The notes: generated by a model from the sequence alone, not told the origin. Numbered from the stretch's first letter, positions 1 to 9,702 are shown. The stretch is DNA of 64,000 bases from 'Fragaria x ananassa' phyllody phytoplasma (GCF_018274325.1 NZ_JAGVRH010000003.1:1-64000), one strand, 5' to 3'. Program-made: numbers and translations.

Positions 1-280
1 TAAAAAAAAAGGATTTTTTTATGTGAGATTTTGGGTTTAATGTTATATTGTGAGTTAGGATTGATAAGACGGATAAATGAAGTGACTAAGTTATGTTATG
101 TTTATAAATATCTATAAAGGAAAAATGATTATGCTATATTTAATTGAATTTACAATGAATAAAGATATTTTAAATTATCCTTTCATGTTCAAAAAATGTT
201 TAATTAAATTAATAACGATAAGTAGCTGAAGCAATTAATAAAAAATAAAAAATTAAAATAAATTATAAATATTTTTCTTG

Positions 281-308
281 TTGACATAAATCTATTTTGA
301 GTTATAAC
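281..308 (+). promoter_or_regulatory. Promoter-like TTGACA-16-TATAAC
   Basis: A perfect -35 box TTGACA (281-286) and a TATAAC -10 box (303-308) are separated by 16 bases. Transcription would begin near 315, about 275 bases before rpmF and upstream of a second promoter, so it would make either a long rpmF leader or a separate short RNA. Confidence 0.5.
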
Positions 309-332
309 AAAAGTAATCAATAAATAATTTGT

Positions 333-400
333 TTTTTAAGAAAAAATTGTATTTTTTTCTTAAAAAGTATTGTTCTTAACTGGCTCCATTTTCGTGGAGC
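333..400 (+). other. Two consecutive hairpins in the rpmF upstream region
   Basis: The first hairpin pairs 333-346 with 353-366 (14 AT-rich base pairs, 6-base loop). The second pairs GCTCCA (383-388) with TGGAGC (395-400) around a TTTTCG loop and sits in the only GC-richer patch of the region. The second is not followed by a T run, so it does not look like an ordinary terminator. Together they could be a structured leader or a small RNA; I recognise no family. Confidence 0.35.
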
Positions 401-429
401 GTATCCTGTTTTGTAATTATCTTTAAAGG

Positions 430-458
430 TTGACAAAATAACTTTTTTAAGTTAAAAT
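430..458 (+). promoter_or_regulatory. Promoter of rpmF
   Basis: TTGACA (430-435) and TAAAAT (453-458) are spaced by 17 bases, an optimal sigma-A arrangement. Initiation near 465 would give a leader of about 125 bases before rpmF. Confidence 0.65.
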
Positions 459-590
459 ATCTTTAGGTTTAAAATTGATTTTTCATTTTTATTAATTTTT
501 TTAAGCTTACCTTATTTTTTAATAGTTTTTAAGTATTGATTAAACAAGCTAATAAAAAAATAATAAAAATAAAAAAGAAAGGATTAAAAT

Positions 591-785
591 ATGGCTGTTC
601 CTTTTAGACGAACCGGAAAAACGGCAAAAAGAAAAAGACGTACTCATTATAAATTGGGTAATCCTGCTTTAGTTGTTTGTAAACAAACAAATAACTTTAC
701 TCTATCTCATCGAGTAACTAAAAATAGTGGTTATTATAAAGGTAAATTAGTTTTAGATAATAATAAATTAGTTAAAGATAATTAG
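591..785 (+). CDS. rpmF: 50S ribosomal protein L32
   Basis: This 64-residue basic protein is a component of the large ribosomal subunit. It begins with the L32 signature MAVPFRRT and continues with the basic [10 protein letters not shown] stretch. Many bacterial L32 proteins bind zinc through four cysteines; here only one Cys is left (in VVCK), and the second pair reads HRVTKNSG, so this is a zinc-free form. It starts at ATG behind AGAAAGGA and a TTGACA promoter, about 200 bases ahead of the S10 operon. It lacks the usual neighbour genes (yceD-like, plsX). Confidence 0.95.
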   Translation: MAVPFRRTGKTAKRKRRTHYKLGNPALVVCKQTNNFTLSHRVTKNSGYYKGKLVLDNNKLVKDN

Positions 786-985
786 TCTTTTAAAAATATA
801 AAAAATTTAATTTTTTAATCATTTAATAAATAAAAATAATAAATATAAGTTGAGGAATAATAGCTATCCTTCTACTCTTTTATTTAGTAGTTGTTCTTTT
901 GCTTTAATTTTTTGATTAAAAAACTAAACACTAATATCAGTTGTTTAAAGAGATTAGAAAAATAGATATTAAAAGGAGCACATTA
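786..985 (+). other. Spacer and leader before the S10 operon
   Basis: No gene is seen here. A CTACT/AGTAG hairpin lies at 872-890 and an AT-rich inverted repeat around 905-922. In other bacteria the S10 leader can carry an L4-responsive attenuator, but nothing here matches a structure I can name, and no strong promoter is evident. Confidence 0.3.
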
Positions 986-1309
986 GTGAACAAAAATAAA
1001 AAAGAAAAAGAAATTGTCAAAATACTTTTAAGAGCTTATGATCATCATTTAATTGATCAAGCAGCTAAAAAAATAATTGATATCGTTACTAAAACAGGAG
1101 TTCAAATTGAAGGTCCTATTCCCCTCCCTACTAAAAAAGAAGTTTTTACTGTTTTACGTTCTCCTTTTGTTAATAAAGATTCAAGAGAACAATTTGAACG
1201 TCATACTCATAAACGTTTAATTCAAATTATTAATCCTAATAATAAAACTATTGAATCTTTAATGCATATGAGTTTACCACCTGCAATTGATATTTTATTA
1301 AAAAAATAA
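986..1309 (+). CDS. rpsJ: 30S ribosomal protein S10
   Basis: S10 is a small-subunit head protein and also the partner of NusB in transcription antitermination. The protein is 107 residues when started at GTG 986, close to the family length of about 102. That start is preferred to an in-frame TTG at 941 because AAAGGAG at 972-978 is correctly placed for it. Family signatures include [11 protein letters not shown] near the N-terminus, GPIPLPT and [11 protein letters not shown]. It opens the S10 operon, followed by rplC. Confidence 0.95.
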   Translation: MNKNKKEKEIVKILLRAYDHHLIDQAAKKIIDIVTKTGVQIEGPIPLPTKKEVFTVLRSPFVNKDSREQFERHTHKRLIQIINPNNKTIESLMHMSLPPAIDILLKK

Positions 1310-1377
1310 TGATTAACAATAAATAGAAAAGATAAACAATAATTAAAAAAAAAAAAAAATAAGAAAAGAGAAAGAGA

Positions 1378-2037
1378 ATGGCTCAAGGAATCTTAGGAAA
1401 AAAAATAGGAATGACACAAATTTTTAATGAACAAGGTGTGTTAATTCCAGTTACTATTATAGATGTTGCATTAAATGTTGTTTTACAACAAAAAAATAAA
1501 GAAACTGATGGTTATCAAGCTACTCAAATTGGTTATGATCCTAAAAGAGAAAAGAATACAACCAAACAGTTATTAGGTCATTTTAAAAAAACTAACACAA
1601 CTCCTAAGCGCTTCATTAAAGAAATTATTTTTAAAGATATAAATTCACCTTTAACTCAATTAGTGGTTGGAGAAACAGTGATCCCTTCTTTTAAAGCTGG
1701 TGATTTAGTTGATATCACAGGTACTTCTAAAGGTAAAGGTTTTTCCGGTTCGATTAAAAGACATAATCAAAGTCGTGGTCCTGAAAGCCATGGTTCTCGT
1801 TACCACCGTCGTCCTGGATCAATGGGTCCTATTAAAGGGAAACTAAAAGGTAAGAAATTACCAGGGCAAATGGGACATGAAACTGTTACTATTCAAAATT
1901 TAATGATTGTTGATGTTGATCAAAGTAAAGACTTATTTTTAATTAAAGGTAATGTTCCAGGAACAAATAAAGGTTTTGTTGTAATTAAAACTGCTGTTAA
2001 AAAAATAATAAAGGGAGAAGCACATGTCAAAATATAA
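1378..2037 (+). CDS. rplC: 50S ribosomal protein L3
   Basis: L3 (219 residues, slightly longer than the usual 205-210) is an early assembly protein of the large subunit whose central loop reaches the peptidyl transferase centre. The N-terminus [13 protein letters not shown] and the central [12 protein letters not shown] and [13 protein letters not shown] segments are diagnostic. The last 14 bases overlap rplD, so the two genes are probably translationally coupled. A run of 15 A residues precedes the gene at 1345-1359. Confidence 0.97.
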   Translation: MAQGILGKKIGMTQIFNEQGVLIPVTIIDVALNVVLQQKNKETDGYQATQIGYDPKREKNTTKQLLGHFKKTNTTPKRFIKEIIFKDINSPLTQLVVGETVIPSFKAGDLVDITGTSKGKGFSGSIKRHNQSRGPESHGSRYHRRPGSMGPIKGKLKGKKLPGQMGHETVTIQNLMIVDVDQSKDLFLIKGNVPGTNKGFVVIKTAVKKIIKGEAHVKI

Positions 2038-2650
2038 TATTATCAATCAAAAAGGCGACCTTGTTGCGACCAAAGTTTTAGAAAGTAGTGTTTTTGATAT
2101 TAAACCACATCAACAGGTTTTATATGATGTTGTTAATGCTCAAAGAGCAGCAATGCGTCAAGGAACACACGCTACTAAAACTCGTGCTTTAGTTGCTGGT
2201 GGTGGTAAAAAACCTTGGAAACAAAAAGGAACTGGGCGTGCTCGTCATGGTTCTATTCGTTCACCTTTATGGCGTGGTGGTGGTGTTGCTTTTGGTCCTT
2301 CTCCGCGTGATTATTCTATTAAAGTTAATCAAAAAGTATCTCATTTAGCCATCAAATCTGCTTTATCTTTACAAGCACAACAAAAACAATTAATGGTAAT
2401 TGATGATTTTAATTTAGAAACTAATAAAACTAAACATTTAGCTCAAATTTTAAAAAATTTAAAAATACAAGCTAAAACTTTAATTATTGTGACTAATATG
2501 ACAGAACAATTAATGCTTGCTTCTCGTAATCTACCTTATGTTACTTTAGAAAAAGCATCTCATACTAGTGTTTATCAAATGCTTAATTGTAAAAATTTAG
2601 TTTTAACTGCTGATGCTGTTACTTATTTTGAGGAGATTTTTAAAAAATGA
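2024..2650 (+). CDS. rplD: 50S ribosomal protein L4
   Basis: L4 (208 residues) lines the peptide exit tunnel and in many bacteria represses its own operon. The conserved tunnel loop is seen as [16 protein letters not shown] and [13 protein letters not shown] around residues 64-90. The start ATG lies inside the end of rplC behind AAGGGAGAAG, and the stop overlaps rplW by four bases (ATGA), so coupled translation across rplC-rplD-rplW is likely. Confidence 0.97.
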   Translation: MSKYNIINQKGDLVATKVLESSVFDIKPHQQVLYDVVNAQRAAMRQGTHATKTRALVAGGGKKPWKQKGTGRARHGSIRSPLWRGGGVAFGPSPRDYSIKVNQKVSHLAIKSALSLQAQQKQLMVIDDFNLETNKTKHLAQILKNLKIQAKTLIIVTNMTEQLMLASRNLPYVTLEKASHTSVYQMLNCKNLVLTADAVTYFEEIFKK

Positions 2651-2937
2651 ATCAATATTATACTTTAATTAAAACTCCTATTATCACTGAATTAACTAAT
2701 AAATTAATTGAAAGACAAAATAAATATACTTTTAAAGTATCAAAAACAGCTAATAAAATTGAAATTAAAAAAGCTTTAGAACATATTTTTTCAGTTAAAG
2801 TAATTTCAGTGAATACGAGAAATGTCCTTCCTCGTTTCAAAAGAAAAGGAAAATTTGAAGGTTACACTTCAGGTTATAAAAAAGCTATTGTTAAAGTAGC
2901 TTCCGGGCAAAAAATTCCAATTCTATCAAATGAATAA
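2647..2937 (+). CDS. rplW: 50S ribosomal protein L23
   Basis: L23 (96 residues) sits at the exit of the peptide tunnel, where trigger factor and SRP dock. Family features are LIKTPIITELT at the N-terminus, the NKYTFKV segment and VNTRNVLPRFKR. It overlaps rplD by four bases and precedes rplB by 27 bases. Confidence 0.95.
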   Translation: MNQYYTLIKTPIITELTNKLIERQNKYTFKVSKTANKIEIKKALEHIFSVKVISVNTRNVLPRFKRKGKFEGYTSGYKKAIVKVASGQKIPILSNE

Positions 2938-2964
2938 AAACATTTAAAAGGAAGGTAAATGATT

Positions 2965-3795
2965 ATGGCGATTAAAAAATACAAGCCTACTACTAACGGA
3001 ACTCGTAATATGAGTGTTTCTGCTTTTTCAGAAATAACTACTCAAACACCAGAAAAAAGTTTATTAGTATCTTATAAAAATCAATCAGGACGTAATAATC
3101 AAGGTAAAATAACAGTCAGACATCGTGGTGGTGGTGTTAAAAGAAAATACCGTTTAATTGATTTTAAAAGAAATAAAGATAATATTATTGGTAAAGTTGC
3201 CACTATTGAATATGATCCTAATCGTAGTGCTAACATTGCTTTAATTCATTATCTTGACGGTGAAAAAAGATATATTTTAGCTCCTAAAGGTTTAATTGTA
3301 TCCATGCAAATTGTTTCTGGAAAAGATGTTGATATTAAAATTGGTAATTGCCTACCTTTAATCAATATCCCAGTAGGAACAACTGTTCATAATATTGAAT
3401 TAAAACCTGGTAAAGGTGGCCAAATAGCGCGTAGTGCTGGCTCTTCAGTTCAAATCATTGGTCGTGAAGGTAAATATGTTTTATTACGTTTACAATCAAG
3501 TGAAGTTCGTAAAGTACTTGGTGCTTGTCGTGCTACTATTGGTGAAATTGGAAATGAATCTTATAAACTAATTAATTACGGTAAAGCCGGAAAAAAACGT
3601 TTTTTAGGAATCAGACCTACTGTTAGAGGATCAGCAATGAATCCTAACGACCATCCTCATGGTGGAGGAGAAGGTAGAGCTCCTATTGGACGAAAATCAC
3701 CAATGACTCCTTGGGGTAAAAAAGCTCGCGGAATTAAAACTCGTAATCGTAAAAAAACTTCTAATGTTTTAATTATTAGACGACGTATAAAATAA
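2965..3795 (+). CDS. rplB: 50S ribosomal protein L2
   Basis: L2 (276 residues) is required for subunit association and peptidyl transfer. The canonical start [10 protein letters not shown] at 2965 is chosen over an in-frame ATG at 2959 because AAGGAAGG (2948-2955) is 9 bases away from it but only 3 from the first. Signatures include [12 protein letters not shown], the [12 protein letters not shown] region and [15 protein letters not shown] with the conserved His of the C-terminal domain. Confidence 0.97.
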   Translation: MAIKKYKPTTNGTRNMSVSAFSEITTQTPEKSLLVSYKNQSGRNNQGKITVRHRGGGVKRKYRLIDFKRNKDNIIGKVATIEYDPNRSANIALIHYLDGEKRYILAPKGLIVSMQIVSGKDVDIKIGNCLPLINIPVGTTVHNIELKPGKGGQIARSAGSSVQIIGREGKYVLLRLQSSEVRKVLGACRATIGEIGNESYKLINYGKAGKKRFLGIRPTVRGSAMNPNDHPHGGGEGRAPIGRKSPMTPWGKKARGIKTRNRKKTSNVLIIRRRIK

Positions 3796-3809
3796 TTGGG
3801 AGGTTATAA

Positions 3810-4094
3810 ATGCCACGTTCAATCAAAAAAGGTCCTATTGTAGCTAGTCATTTATTAGCTAAAATAGAAAAACAAAAAAATTTAAAAAATAAAAAAGTGA
3901 TTCAAACTTGGTCGCGTAGTTCTACTATTACACCTATCTTTGTTGGTCACAAAATTGCTGTTTATAATGGTCGTGAACATATTCCTGTTTATATTACTGA
4001 AAATATGGTAGGACATAAATTAGGAGAATTTGCTCCTACTCGTACTTATCGCGGACATGATAAAAAAGATAATAAAAAAAGCCAAAAAAAGTAA
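3810..4094 (+). CDS. rpsS: 30S ribosomal protein S19
   Basis: S19 (94 residues) lies in the head of the small subunit next to S13. It begins MPRSIKKGP and contains [22 protein letters not shown] and the C-terminal [13 protein letters not shown], all classic S19 motifs. GGGAGG stands a few bases before the ATG. Spacing within the operon is tight on the left (14 bases) and 47 bases on the right. Confidence 0.97.
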   Translation: MPRSIKKGPIVASHLLAKIEKQKNLKNKKVIQTWSRSSTITPIFVGHKIAVYNGREHIPVYITENMVGHKLGEFAPTRTYRGHDKKDNKKSQKK

Positions 4095-4141
4095 AATAAA
4101 GTAAAATTAAGTAAAAATAAGGGGAAGGAAAAGAACGGATT

Positions 4142-4537
4142 ATGGAAATGGAAACGAAAAAGGCTAAAGCGATTGCATCTAAAGTTTCAATTGCTCCTCG
4201 TAAAGCACGTTTGGTTGTTGATTTAATTAGAGGTAAAAATATTGCTCAAGCTCAAGCTATTTTAACTTTTACTTCAAAAATAGCTGCTCCCGTTATTTTA
4301 AAACTTTTAAACAGTGCAGTTGCTAATGCTACTCATAATTTAAAGTTAAACCATGAACAACTTTATGTTAAAGAAGTTTTTGTTAACGAAGGCTTACGTT
4401 TAAAACGTATGTTCCCACGAGCTAAGGGTTCTGGTGATATGATTAAAAAAAGAACTAGCCATATTACGTTAGTAGTGGCTTTAAAAAATGAACAAATACT
4501 AAAGGAGGTACAAAATGGGTCAAAAAATCAATCCTAA
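4142..4537 (+). CDS. rplV: 50S ribosomal protein L22
   Basis: L22 (131 residues) lines the exit tunnel with L4. The motif [17 protein letters not shown] is seen near residue 16, and [18 protein letters not shown] is the conserved tunnel hairpin. The C-terminus runs 23 bases into rpsC and adds a short tail beyond the usual 110-118 residues. The start is preceded by GGGGAAGGA, with a somewhat long spacer. Confidence 0.95.
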   Translation: MEMETKKAKAIASKVSIAPRKARLVVDLIRGKNIAQAQAILTFTSKIAAPVILKLLNSAVANATHNLKLNHEQLYVKEVFVNEGLRLKRMFPRAKGSGDMIKKRTSHITLVVALKNEQILKEVQNGSKNQS

Positions 4538-5270
4538 TGGTTTAAGATTGGGAATTATTAGAACTTGGGATTCTCAATGGTTTGTTCAAGATAAAGAAAT
4601 TCCTGCTTTAATTAAAGAAGATTATTTAATCCGTGAATTAATTAATAATTTTAGCAAAAAAAGCGCGATTAGCCAAATTGAAATCCAACGATTAAAAGAA
4701 AAAACTAAAAATCGTATTAAAATTCATATTCATACAGCCAAACCAGGTGTTATTATTGGTAGAGATGGTGAAACACGTAATAAAATGGTTGCTAAATTAA
4801 GAAAATTAACTCAAAAAGACGTAGATTTAAATATTTTAGAAGTTAAAAATTATGAAAAAATAGCTTTATTAATAGCTCAAAATATAGCTGAACAATTAGA
4901 AAATCGTATGAATTTTCGACGTGTTCAAAAAGTGGCTATTCAAAAAGCCCTTAAAGCAGGTGTTAAAGGGATTAAAACTTTAGTCTCTGGACGCTTAAAT
5001 GGTGCTGAAATAGCTCGTAGTGAAGGTAATGCCGAAGGAAGGGTTCCCTTACATACTTTAAGAGCAGATATTGATTATGCTTCTTTACAAGCTCATACTA
5101 ATTATGGTGTTTTAGGAGTTAAAGTATGGATTTTTCATGGTGAAGTTTTACCAGGCCAAACTATTTTAGATACTAGAAAACCTTTTGTTTCTTCTAATAA
5201 CAGAAATAGTAAACGCCCTTCTCGTTATTTTAAAGGAGTTCCTAAAAATGTTGATGCCAAAAAGAACTAA
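4515..5270 (+). CDS. rpsC: 30S ribosomal protein S3
   Basis: S3 (251 residues) forms the mRNA entry tunnel and helicase site with S4 and S5. [13 protein letters not shown] at the start, the KH domain with [10 protein letters not shown] near residue 80, and the C-terminal [13 protein letters not shown] and [15 protein letters not shown] motifs are diagnostic. The ATG follows a near-perfect AAAGGAGG and lies within rplV; the 3' end overlaps rplP. Confidence 0.97.
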   Translation: MGQKINPNGLRLGIIRTWDSQWFVQDKEIPALIKEDYLIRELINNFSKKSAISQIEIQRLKEKTKNRIKIHIHTAKPGVIIGRDGETRNKMVAKLRKLTQKDVDLNILEVKNYEKIALLIAQNIAEQLENRMNFRRVQKVAIQKALKAGVKGIKTLVSGRLNGAEIARSEGNAEGRVPLHTLRADIDYASLQAHTNYGVLGVKVWIFHGEVLPGQTILDTRKPFVSSNNRNSKRPSRYFKGVPKNVDAKKN

Positions 5271-5670
5271 ATATCGTCGTCCTCATCGTGTTAGTTTTGA
5301 GGGAAAAGCAAAAGGTAAAAATATCATTGTCAATGGCAATTATGCTTTAATTGCTAAAGAAGGAGCTTTTATTACTAATAAACAAATAGAAGCTGCTAGA
5401 ATAGCTATGACGCGTTATATGAAAAGAACAGGAAAAGTTTGGATTAATATTTTCCCTCATTTATCTTTAACTAAAAAACCACTTGAAGTTCGAATGGGAT
5501 CAGGAAAAGGTTCTCCTGAAGAATGGGTAGCTGTTGTTAAAATTGGCAAAATTTTATTTGAAGTTAAAGATACTACTAATTCTGAAAAAATAGAAGTAGA
5601 AGCTTTAAGATTGGCTTCTCACAAATTACCAATTAAAACTAAAATTGTTAAAAAAGGTGCAGAATTATGA
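5248..5670 (+). CDS. rplP: 50S ribosomal protein L16
   Basis: L16 (140 residues) helps position tRNA in the A site. The start [14 protein letters not shown] at 5248 is the family N-terminus and follows AAAGGAG at 5232-5238; a longer upstream reading frame from 5185 overlaps rpsC and is not used. The conserved [20 protein letters not shown]-like and [16 protein letters not shown] segments are present. It overlaps rpsC by 23 bases and rpmC by 4, and ends in TGA. Confidence 0.96.
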   Translation: MLMPKRTKYRRPHRVSFEGKAKGKNIIVNGNYALIAKEGAFITNKQIEAARIAMTRYMKRTGKVWINIFPHLSLTKKPLEVRMGSGKGSPEEWVAVVKIGKILFEVKDTTNSEKIEVEALRLASHKLPIKTKIVKKGAEL

Positions 5671-5978
5671 AAATGCAAGAAATTTTAAAAATGAACTCTG
5701 AAGAATTAGAAAATAAAGTAGTTGTTTTACACCAAGAACTTTTTGATTTACGTTTTCAATTGGCTTTAGGAAAACTAACTAATACTGCTCAAATTCGTAA
5801 ATTAAAAAAAAGCATTGCTCGTATTAAAACTATTCTTACACAAAAAAAAATAATTTCAAATTCAAACCTAATTCAACCATCTAAATCTTTAAAAATTTCT
5901 TCAGATAATACTGTTTCAACTTTAAATGATAGTTTTTCGGTTAAACAAGAAGTTAATATTAACAAGGAGGATAAATAA
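5667..5978 (+). CDS. rpmC: 50S ribosomal protein L29 with C-terminal tail
   Basis: L29 sits beside L23 at the tunnel exit. Residues 1-60 match the family, with [17 protein letters not shown] and [16 protein letters not shown]. The protein is 103 residues instead of the usual 60-70: the last 40 or so are a polar, Ser/Asn/Lys-rich tail of low complexity with no recognisable domain. The reading frame is intact up to an AAGGAGG that serves rpsQ. The start overlaps the rplP stop. Confidence 0.93.
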   Translation: MKMQEILKMNSEELENKVVVLHQELFDLRFQLALGKLTNTAQIRKLKKSIARIKTILTQKKIISNSNLIQPSKSLKISSDNTVSTLNDSFSVKQEVNINKEDK

Positions 5979-6241
5979 TGAAACGTAATTTTAGAAAAAC
6001 TTTCGTTGGAAAAGTAGTTTCTGATAAAATGAAAAAAACTATTACTGTTGTTGTTGACATTTATAAAAAAGATCCTTTATATGGTAAAAGAGTGAAACAA
6101 TCGAAAAAATTTCATGTTCATGATGAAAACCAATCAGCTAAAATAGGTGATTTAGTTAACTTTATGGAAACACGAGCTTTATCTAAAACTAAAAAATTTC
6201 GATTATTCAAAATTCTTTTTTATTCAAAGAAACTAAATTAA
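5978..6241 (+). CDS. rpsQ: 30S ribosomal protein S17
   Basis: S17 (87 residues) is a primary 16S rRNA-binding protein with an OB fold. It shows [18 protein letters not shown] at the start and the KKFHVHDE and [21 protein letters not shown] segments. The ATG shares one base with the rpmC stop and follows AAGGAGG, so translation is probably coupled. Confidence 0.96.
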   Translation: MKRNFRKTFVGKVVSDKMKKTITVVVDIYKKDPLYGKRVKQSKKFHVHDENQSAKIGDLVNFMETRALSKTKKFRLFKILFYSKKLN

Positions 6242-6253
6242 GGAGAAATTGAG

Positions 6254-6616
6254 ATGATTCAACGAGAAAGTCGTTTAGTTGTAGCTGATAACAGTGGCGC
6301 TAAAGAAGTCCTAGTTATTGGTATTTTAGGAGGAACTAGACGTCGTTATGCAAACATCGGTGATGTTGTAGTAGTAACTGTTAAATCAGGATCTGGTACA
6401 GTCAAAAAACACGATGTTTTAAAAGGTGTTATTGTACGTTCTAAAAAAGGATTAAGACGTCAAAATGGTTCTTATATTAAATTTGACGATAATGCTTTAG
6501 TTCTTTTAAAAGAAGATTTAAGTATTATTGGTACCCGTATTTTTGGACCAGTAGTTCGAGAATTGAGCGATAAGAAATTTTCTAAAATAGTTTCTTTAGC
6601 TCAATTAGTTTTATAA
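6254..6616 (+). CDS. rplN: 50S ribosomal protein L14
   Basis: L14 (120 residues) contributes to the subunit interface and to binding of the silencing factor Rsf[20 protein letters not shown] is the family N-terminus; [12 protein letters not shown] and FDDNALVLL follow, and [10 protein letters not shown] is near the end. It is closely spaced between rpsQ and rplX. Confidence 0.97.
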   Translation: MIQRESRLVVADNSGAKEVLVIGILGGTRRRYANIGDVVVVTVKSGSGTVKKHDVLKGVIVRSKKGLRRQNGSYIKFDDNALVLLKEDLSIIGTRIFGPVVRELSDKKFSKIVSLAQLVL

Positions 6617-6628
6617 GGAGTATCTCTT

Positions 6629-6976
6629 ATGCATATTAAAGTAGGTGAAACCGTAGCTATTTTATCTGGTAAAGATCGTTATTATATGGATGAAATAGGT
6701 AAGAAAAAAATTAAAACAGGCAAAGTTATTAAAATTTTTGCTGAAACTCAAAAAATTCTTGTTGAAGGTGTGAACATTAAAACAAAACATCAACCACCTG
6801 CTCAAGATCAAGATAAAGGCACTATTGTTAAACGAGAAGCCCCAATTCATATTTCTAATGTAGCTTTAATTGATCCTTACACTCAAACTCCTACTAAAAT
6901 AGGAATTCGTTTAGAATCAGGAAAAAAAGTTCGTTATGCAAAAAAATCAAATACTACACTAAATGATTTAAATTAA
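6629..6976 (+). CDS. rplX: 50S ribosomal protein L24
   Basis: L24 (115 residues) is one of the first proteins to assemble on 23S rRNA. The KOW motif is seen at VGETVAILSGKDR with KTGKVIKIF following; VEGVNIKTKHQPP and EAPIHISNVALIDP complete the signature. A TAAGGAG serves as its ribosome binding site, directly at the rplN stop. Confidence 0.95.
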   Translation: MHIKVGETVAILSGKDRYYMDEIGKKKIKTGKVIKIFAETQKILVEGVNIKTKHQPPAQDQDKGTIVKREAPIHISNVALIDPYTQTPTKIGIRLESGKKVRYAKKSNTTLNDLN

Positions 6977-6991
6977 GGAGAGTTTTATTAA

Positions 6992-7540
6992 ATGAAAAAA
7001 GAAAATAACTTATTCCCATTAGACCATGTTAATATAACTACTACCTTAATGAAAACATTTAACTATAAATCAGTAATGCAAGTTCCTAAAATAGATAAAA
7101 TTGTGGTTAATATAGGGGTTGGCGATGCTATTTTCAATAGTAAAGTAATTGATGAAGTTGTTGAAGAAGTAAAATTATTAACTGGACAAAGTCCTGTTAT
7201 TACTAAAGCTAAAAAATCTATTTCTAATTTTAAATTACGTGAAGGCATGCCTATTGGAGTTAAAGTTACTTTAAGAGGAGCTCGTAAAGAAGCTTTTTTA
7301 TATAAATTAACCTCTCTTGTTTTCCCTCGTGTAAGAGATTTTAGAGGTATTTCTGGAAAATCTTTTGATGGTCGTGGTAATTATACCTTAGGATTGAAAG
7401 AACAAATAGTTTTCCCAGAGATCAACATTGATAAAGTTAAAAAAATTCGTGGTATGGACATTATTGTTGTCACTACCGCTAAAAACAACGTTCAAGCCAA
7501 AAAGCTTTTAGAACTTTATGGCATGCCGTTTAAAAATTAA
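6992..7540 (+). CDS. rplE: 50S ribosomal protein L5
   Basis: L5 (182 residues) binds 5S rRNA and contacts P-site tRNA. Motifs include [34 protein letters not shown], the RVRDFRGIS segment, and the C-terminal [13 protein letters not shown]. Length is normal for the family. Confidence 0.96.
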   Translation: MKKENNLFPLDHVNITTTLMKTFNYKSVMQVPKIDKIVVNIGVGDAIFNSKVIDEVVEEVKLLTGQSPVITKAKKSISNFKLREGMPIGVKVTLRGARKEAFLYKLTSLVFPRVRDFRGISGKSFDGRGNYTLGLKEQIVFPEINIDKVKKIRGMDIIVVTTAKNNVQAKKLLELYGMPFKN

Positions 7541-7554
7541 AGGAAAGATTATTT

Positions 7555-7824
7555 ATGGCTAAAAAATCAAAAATTGCAAAAGATAAAAGACAACGAGAAT
7601 TAGTTTTGAAATACGCTGCATTGCGTTTAGAACTTAAAAAAAAAGCTGATTATGTTGCCTTATCTAAGATACCTGTCAAAGCATCTCCTGTTCGTTTAAA
7701 AAATAGAGATTCTATTGATGGTCGTCCTCGAGGATATATTCGTAAATTTGGCATTTCTAGAATTAAATTTAGACAGTTAGCTCATGAAGGAAAGTTACCT
7801 GGTGTTAAAAAAACTAGTTGGTAA
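7555..7824 (+). CDS. rpsN: 30S ribosomal protein S14, zinc-free type
   Basis: S14 (89 residues) belongs to the small-subunit head. This is the long form without the CxxC zinc ribbon found in the short, about 61-residue form; it contains no cysteine at all. [20 protein letters not shown] and the [12 protein letters not shown]-terminus identify it. Confidence 0.95.
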   Translation: MAKKSKIAKDKRQRELVLKYAALRLELKKKADYVALSKIPVKASPVRLKNRDSIDGRPRGYIRKFGISRIKFRQLAHEGKLPGVKKTSW

Positions 7825-7839
7825 AAAGGAGACTAAAAT

Positions 7840-8232
7840 ATGGTTATGACTGATCCTATTGCAGATATGTTAACACGAATTCGCAACGCTAATCAAATGT
7901 CACATTTAAAAGTGTTAATTCCTGCTTCAAAGTTAAAATTAGAAATTTTATCAGTTCTTAAAAAAGAAGGTTTTATTAAAGATTTTTATTTACCTCAGTT
8001 ATCTCGAGAAATAATTGTTAGTTTAAAATATGCCTCCAATAAAGAAAAAGTTATTAAAGGTTTAAAAAGAGTTTCTAAACCAGGATTAAGAGTTTATGCA
8101 TCAGCTGAACAATTACCTAAAATATTAAATGGTTTAGGAATAGTTTTGGTTTCTACTTCTAAAGGAATTTTAACCGATGCTCAAGCTCGTTTTTCCCAAA
8201 TTGGTGGTGAAGTTTTGGCTTATGTTTGGTAA
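7840..8232 (+). CDS. rpsH: 30S ribosomal protein S8
   Basis: S8 (130 residues) binds 16S rRNA directly and in some bacteria represses the spc operon. [15 protein letters not shown] is the N-terminal signature and [13 protein letters not shown] with GGEVLAYVW the C-terminal one. Two in-frame ATGs (7840 and 7846) both fit the AAAGGAGA site; the first is used here. Confidence 0.96.
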   Translation: MVMTDPIADMLTRIRNANQMSHLKVLIPASKLKLEILSVLKKEGFIKDFYLPQLSREIIVSLKYASNKEKVIKGLKRVSKPGLRVYASAEQLPKILNGLGIVLVSTSKGILTDAQARFSQIGGEVLAYVW

Positions 8233-8254
8233 AAACAATTAAAGGAGAAAATTT

Positions 8255-8809
8255 ATGTCCCGCGTAGGAAATAAAGTAATTGTAATCCCTGATGCGGTTA
8301 CAATGGATATTCAAGATAATAATCTTATCTCAGTAAAAGGTCCAAAAGGTCAATTATCATACCAATTTAACCGTAGATTAAAAATTACTAATGAAAACCA
8401 AGTTGTTACAGTTGCTCGCCCTAATGATGATATTTTTATGAAAAAAATTCATGGTACTACTAGAGCTTTATTAGCTAATATGGTGGAAGGTGTGAGTAAG
8501 GGTTTTCAAAAAACTTTAAAAATTATTGGGTTAGCTTATCGTGCTCAAATTAAAGACAAACAACTTATTTTATTTTTAGGTTTTTCTCATACTGTCAATG
8601 TTACTATTCCTGATATTCTTGAAGTTGTCGTTAATCAAAATACAGAAATTGTGATCAAAGGTATTGATAAACAACTTGTTGGCGAATTTGCTGCTAAAAA
8701 CTTAAAATTGCGTAAACCAGAACCTTATAAAGGTAAAGGAATTCGTTATGTGGGGCAATATGTTCGTCAAAAAGCAGGTAAAAGTGCTAAAAAAATCAGA
8801 AAGGACTAA
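8255..8809 (+). CDS. rplF: 50S ribosomal protein L6
   Basis: L6 (184 residues) sits near the factor-binding site. Two similar half-domains are visible; the C-terminal signature KLRKPEPYKGKGIRYVG is intact. The ribosome-binding site AAAGGAGA is strong. Confidence 0.96.
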   Translation: MSRVGNKVIVIPDAVTMDIQDNNLISVKGPKGQLSYQFNRRLKITNENQVVTVARPNDDIFMKKIHGTTRALLANMVEGVSKGFQKTLKIIGLAYRAQIKDKQLILFLGFSHTVNVTIPDILEVVVNQNTEIVIKGIDKQLVGEFAAKNLKLRKPEPYKGKGIRYVGQYVRQKAGKSAKKIRKD

Positions 8810-8819
8810 TAATTAAGTT

Positions 8820-9173
8820 ATGATAACTAAACAATCTTCAAATGTATTACGTAAAAAACGTCATTTGCGTTTACGAAAAATTGTTATAGGAAGCCAACAA
8901 CGACCACGTTTAAATATTTTTAGGTCGAATAAATTTATTTATGTTCAATTAATTGATGATCATGCGCAAAATACTTTATGTAGTGTCCACAGTAAAGAAA
9001 CTAGTATTTCTGGTGCTAATATTAAAGCGGCTCAAGCAGTTGGTACTTTGATCGCTAAAAAAGCTCTAGTGCAAGGCATTAAGAATATTGTCTTTGATCG
9101 CTCTGGTTATTTGTATCACGGTAAAATAAAGGCTTTAGCTGAAGCTTGTCGTCATTCTGGACTAGAGTTTTAA
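8820..9173 (+). CDS. rplR: 50S ribosomal protein L18
   Basis: L18 (117 residues) binds 5S rRNA with L5. RPRLNIFRSNKFIYVQLIDD and the C-terminal FDRSGYLYHGKIKALAEACR match the family. No strong Shine-Dalgarno sequence is obvious apart from the AAAGGA at the end of rplF, so translational coupling is plausible. Confidence 0.95.
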   Translation: MITKQSSNVLRKKRHLRLRKIVIGSQQRPRLNIFRSNKFIYVQLIDDHAQNTLCSVHSKETSISGANIKAAQAVGTLIAKKALVQGIKNIVFDRSGYLYHGKIKALAEACRHSGLEF

Positions 9174-9186
9174 AGGAGAGGACTAG

Positions 9187-9702
9187 ATGAAAACAATAAA
9201 AAAAGAATTTGTTAAAAAAATGTCTCTTTTTGAGGAAAAAGTCGTTAAAATTAGTCGCATTACCAAAGTAGTTAAAGGTGGCCGTCGTTTTCGTTTCTCT
9301 GTTTTAGTTGTTGTTGGTGATAAAAAAGGTCAAATTGGATTTGCCACTGCTAAAGCCCAAGAGATTGTTGATGCTATTAAAAAAGCTTTGGAAAAAGCTA
9401 AAAAACATTTAGTGCGCATTCCTCTTGCAGGTGCTACTATTCCTCATGACACTATTGGTCATTTTGGAGCTTCGAAATTTTTTTTGAAACCCGCTTCTAA
9501 AGGGACTGGTATTGTTGCTGGAGGAACAGCTGCTAGAACTATTTTAGAACTAGTTGGCATTCATGATGTCTTAACTAAAACTTTTGGCTCACGTACTTCT
9601 ATTAATGTGTTAAGAGCTGTAATGGATGGATTACAAAATTTAAGAACTAAAGAAGAAGTGGCTAAATTAAGAGGAATTACTTTAGCTAAAAAAGAACAAT
9701 GA
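9187..9702 (+). CDS. rpsE: 30S ribosomal protein S5
   Basis: S5 (171 residues) acts in mRNA entry and decoding fidelity. The S5 domain has the [18 protein letters not shown] segment and the conserved [29 protein letters not shown] and [13 protein letters not shown] runs. It ends in TGA, overlapping the rpmD start (ATGA). Confidence 0.97.
   Translation: MKTIKKEFVKKMSLFEEKVVKISRITKVVKGGRRFRFSVLVVVGDKKGQIGFATAKAQEIVDAIKKALEKAKKHLVRIPLAGATIPHDTIGHFGASKFFLKPASKGTGIVAGGTAARTILELVGIHDVLTKTFGSRTSINVLRAVMDGLQNLRTKEEVAKLRGITLAKKEQ

Larger units (their letters stand above)
1..590. other. Non-coding AT-rich region upstream of rpmF
   Basis: No convincing gene is visible in these 590 bases on either strand. 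The longest start-to-stop reading with a ribosome-binding-like sequence is a 34-codon stretch at 125-229, which resembles nothing I know. The part from 281 to 460 holds two promoter-like sequences and two hairpins, listed separately. The first 260 bases could be the worn-down remains of a gene, but no family is recognisable. Confidence 0.6.

Noticed and set aside
125-229. A 34-codon reading frame with AAAGGA upstream
   Set aside because: It is short, of biased AT-rich composition and resembles no known protein; chance frames of this size are common in such DNA.
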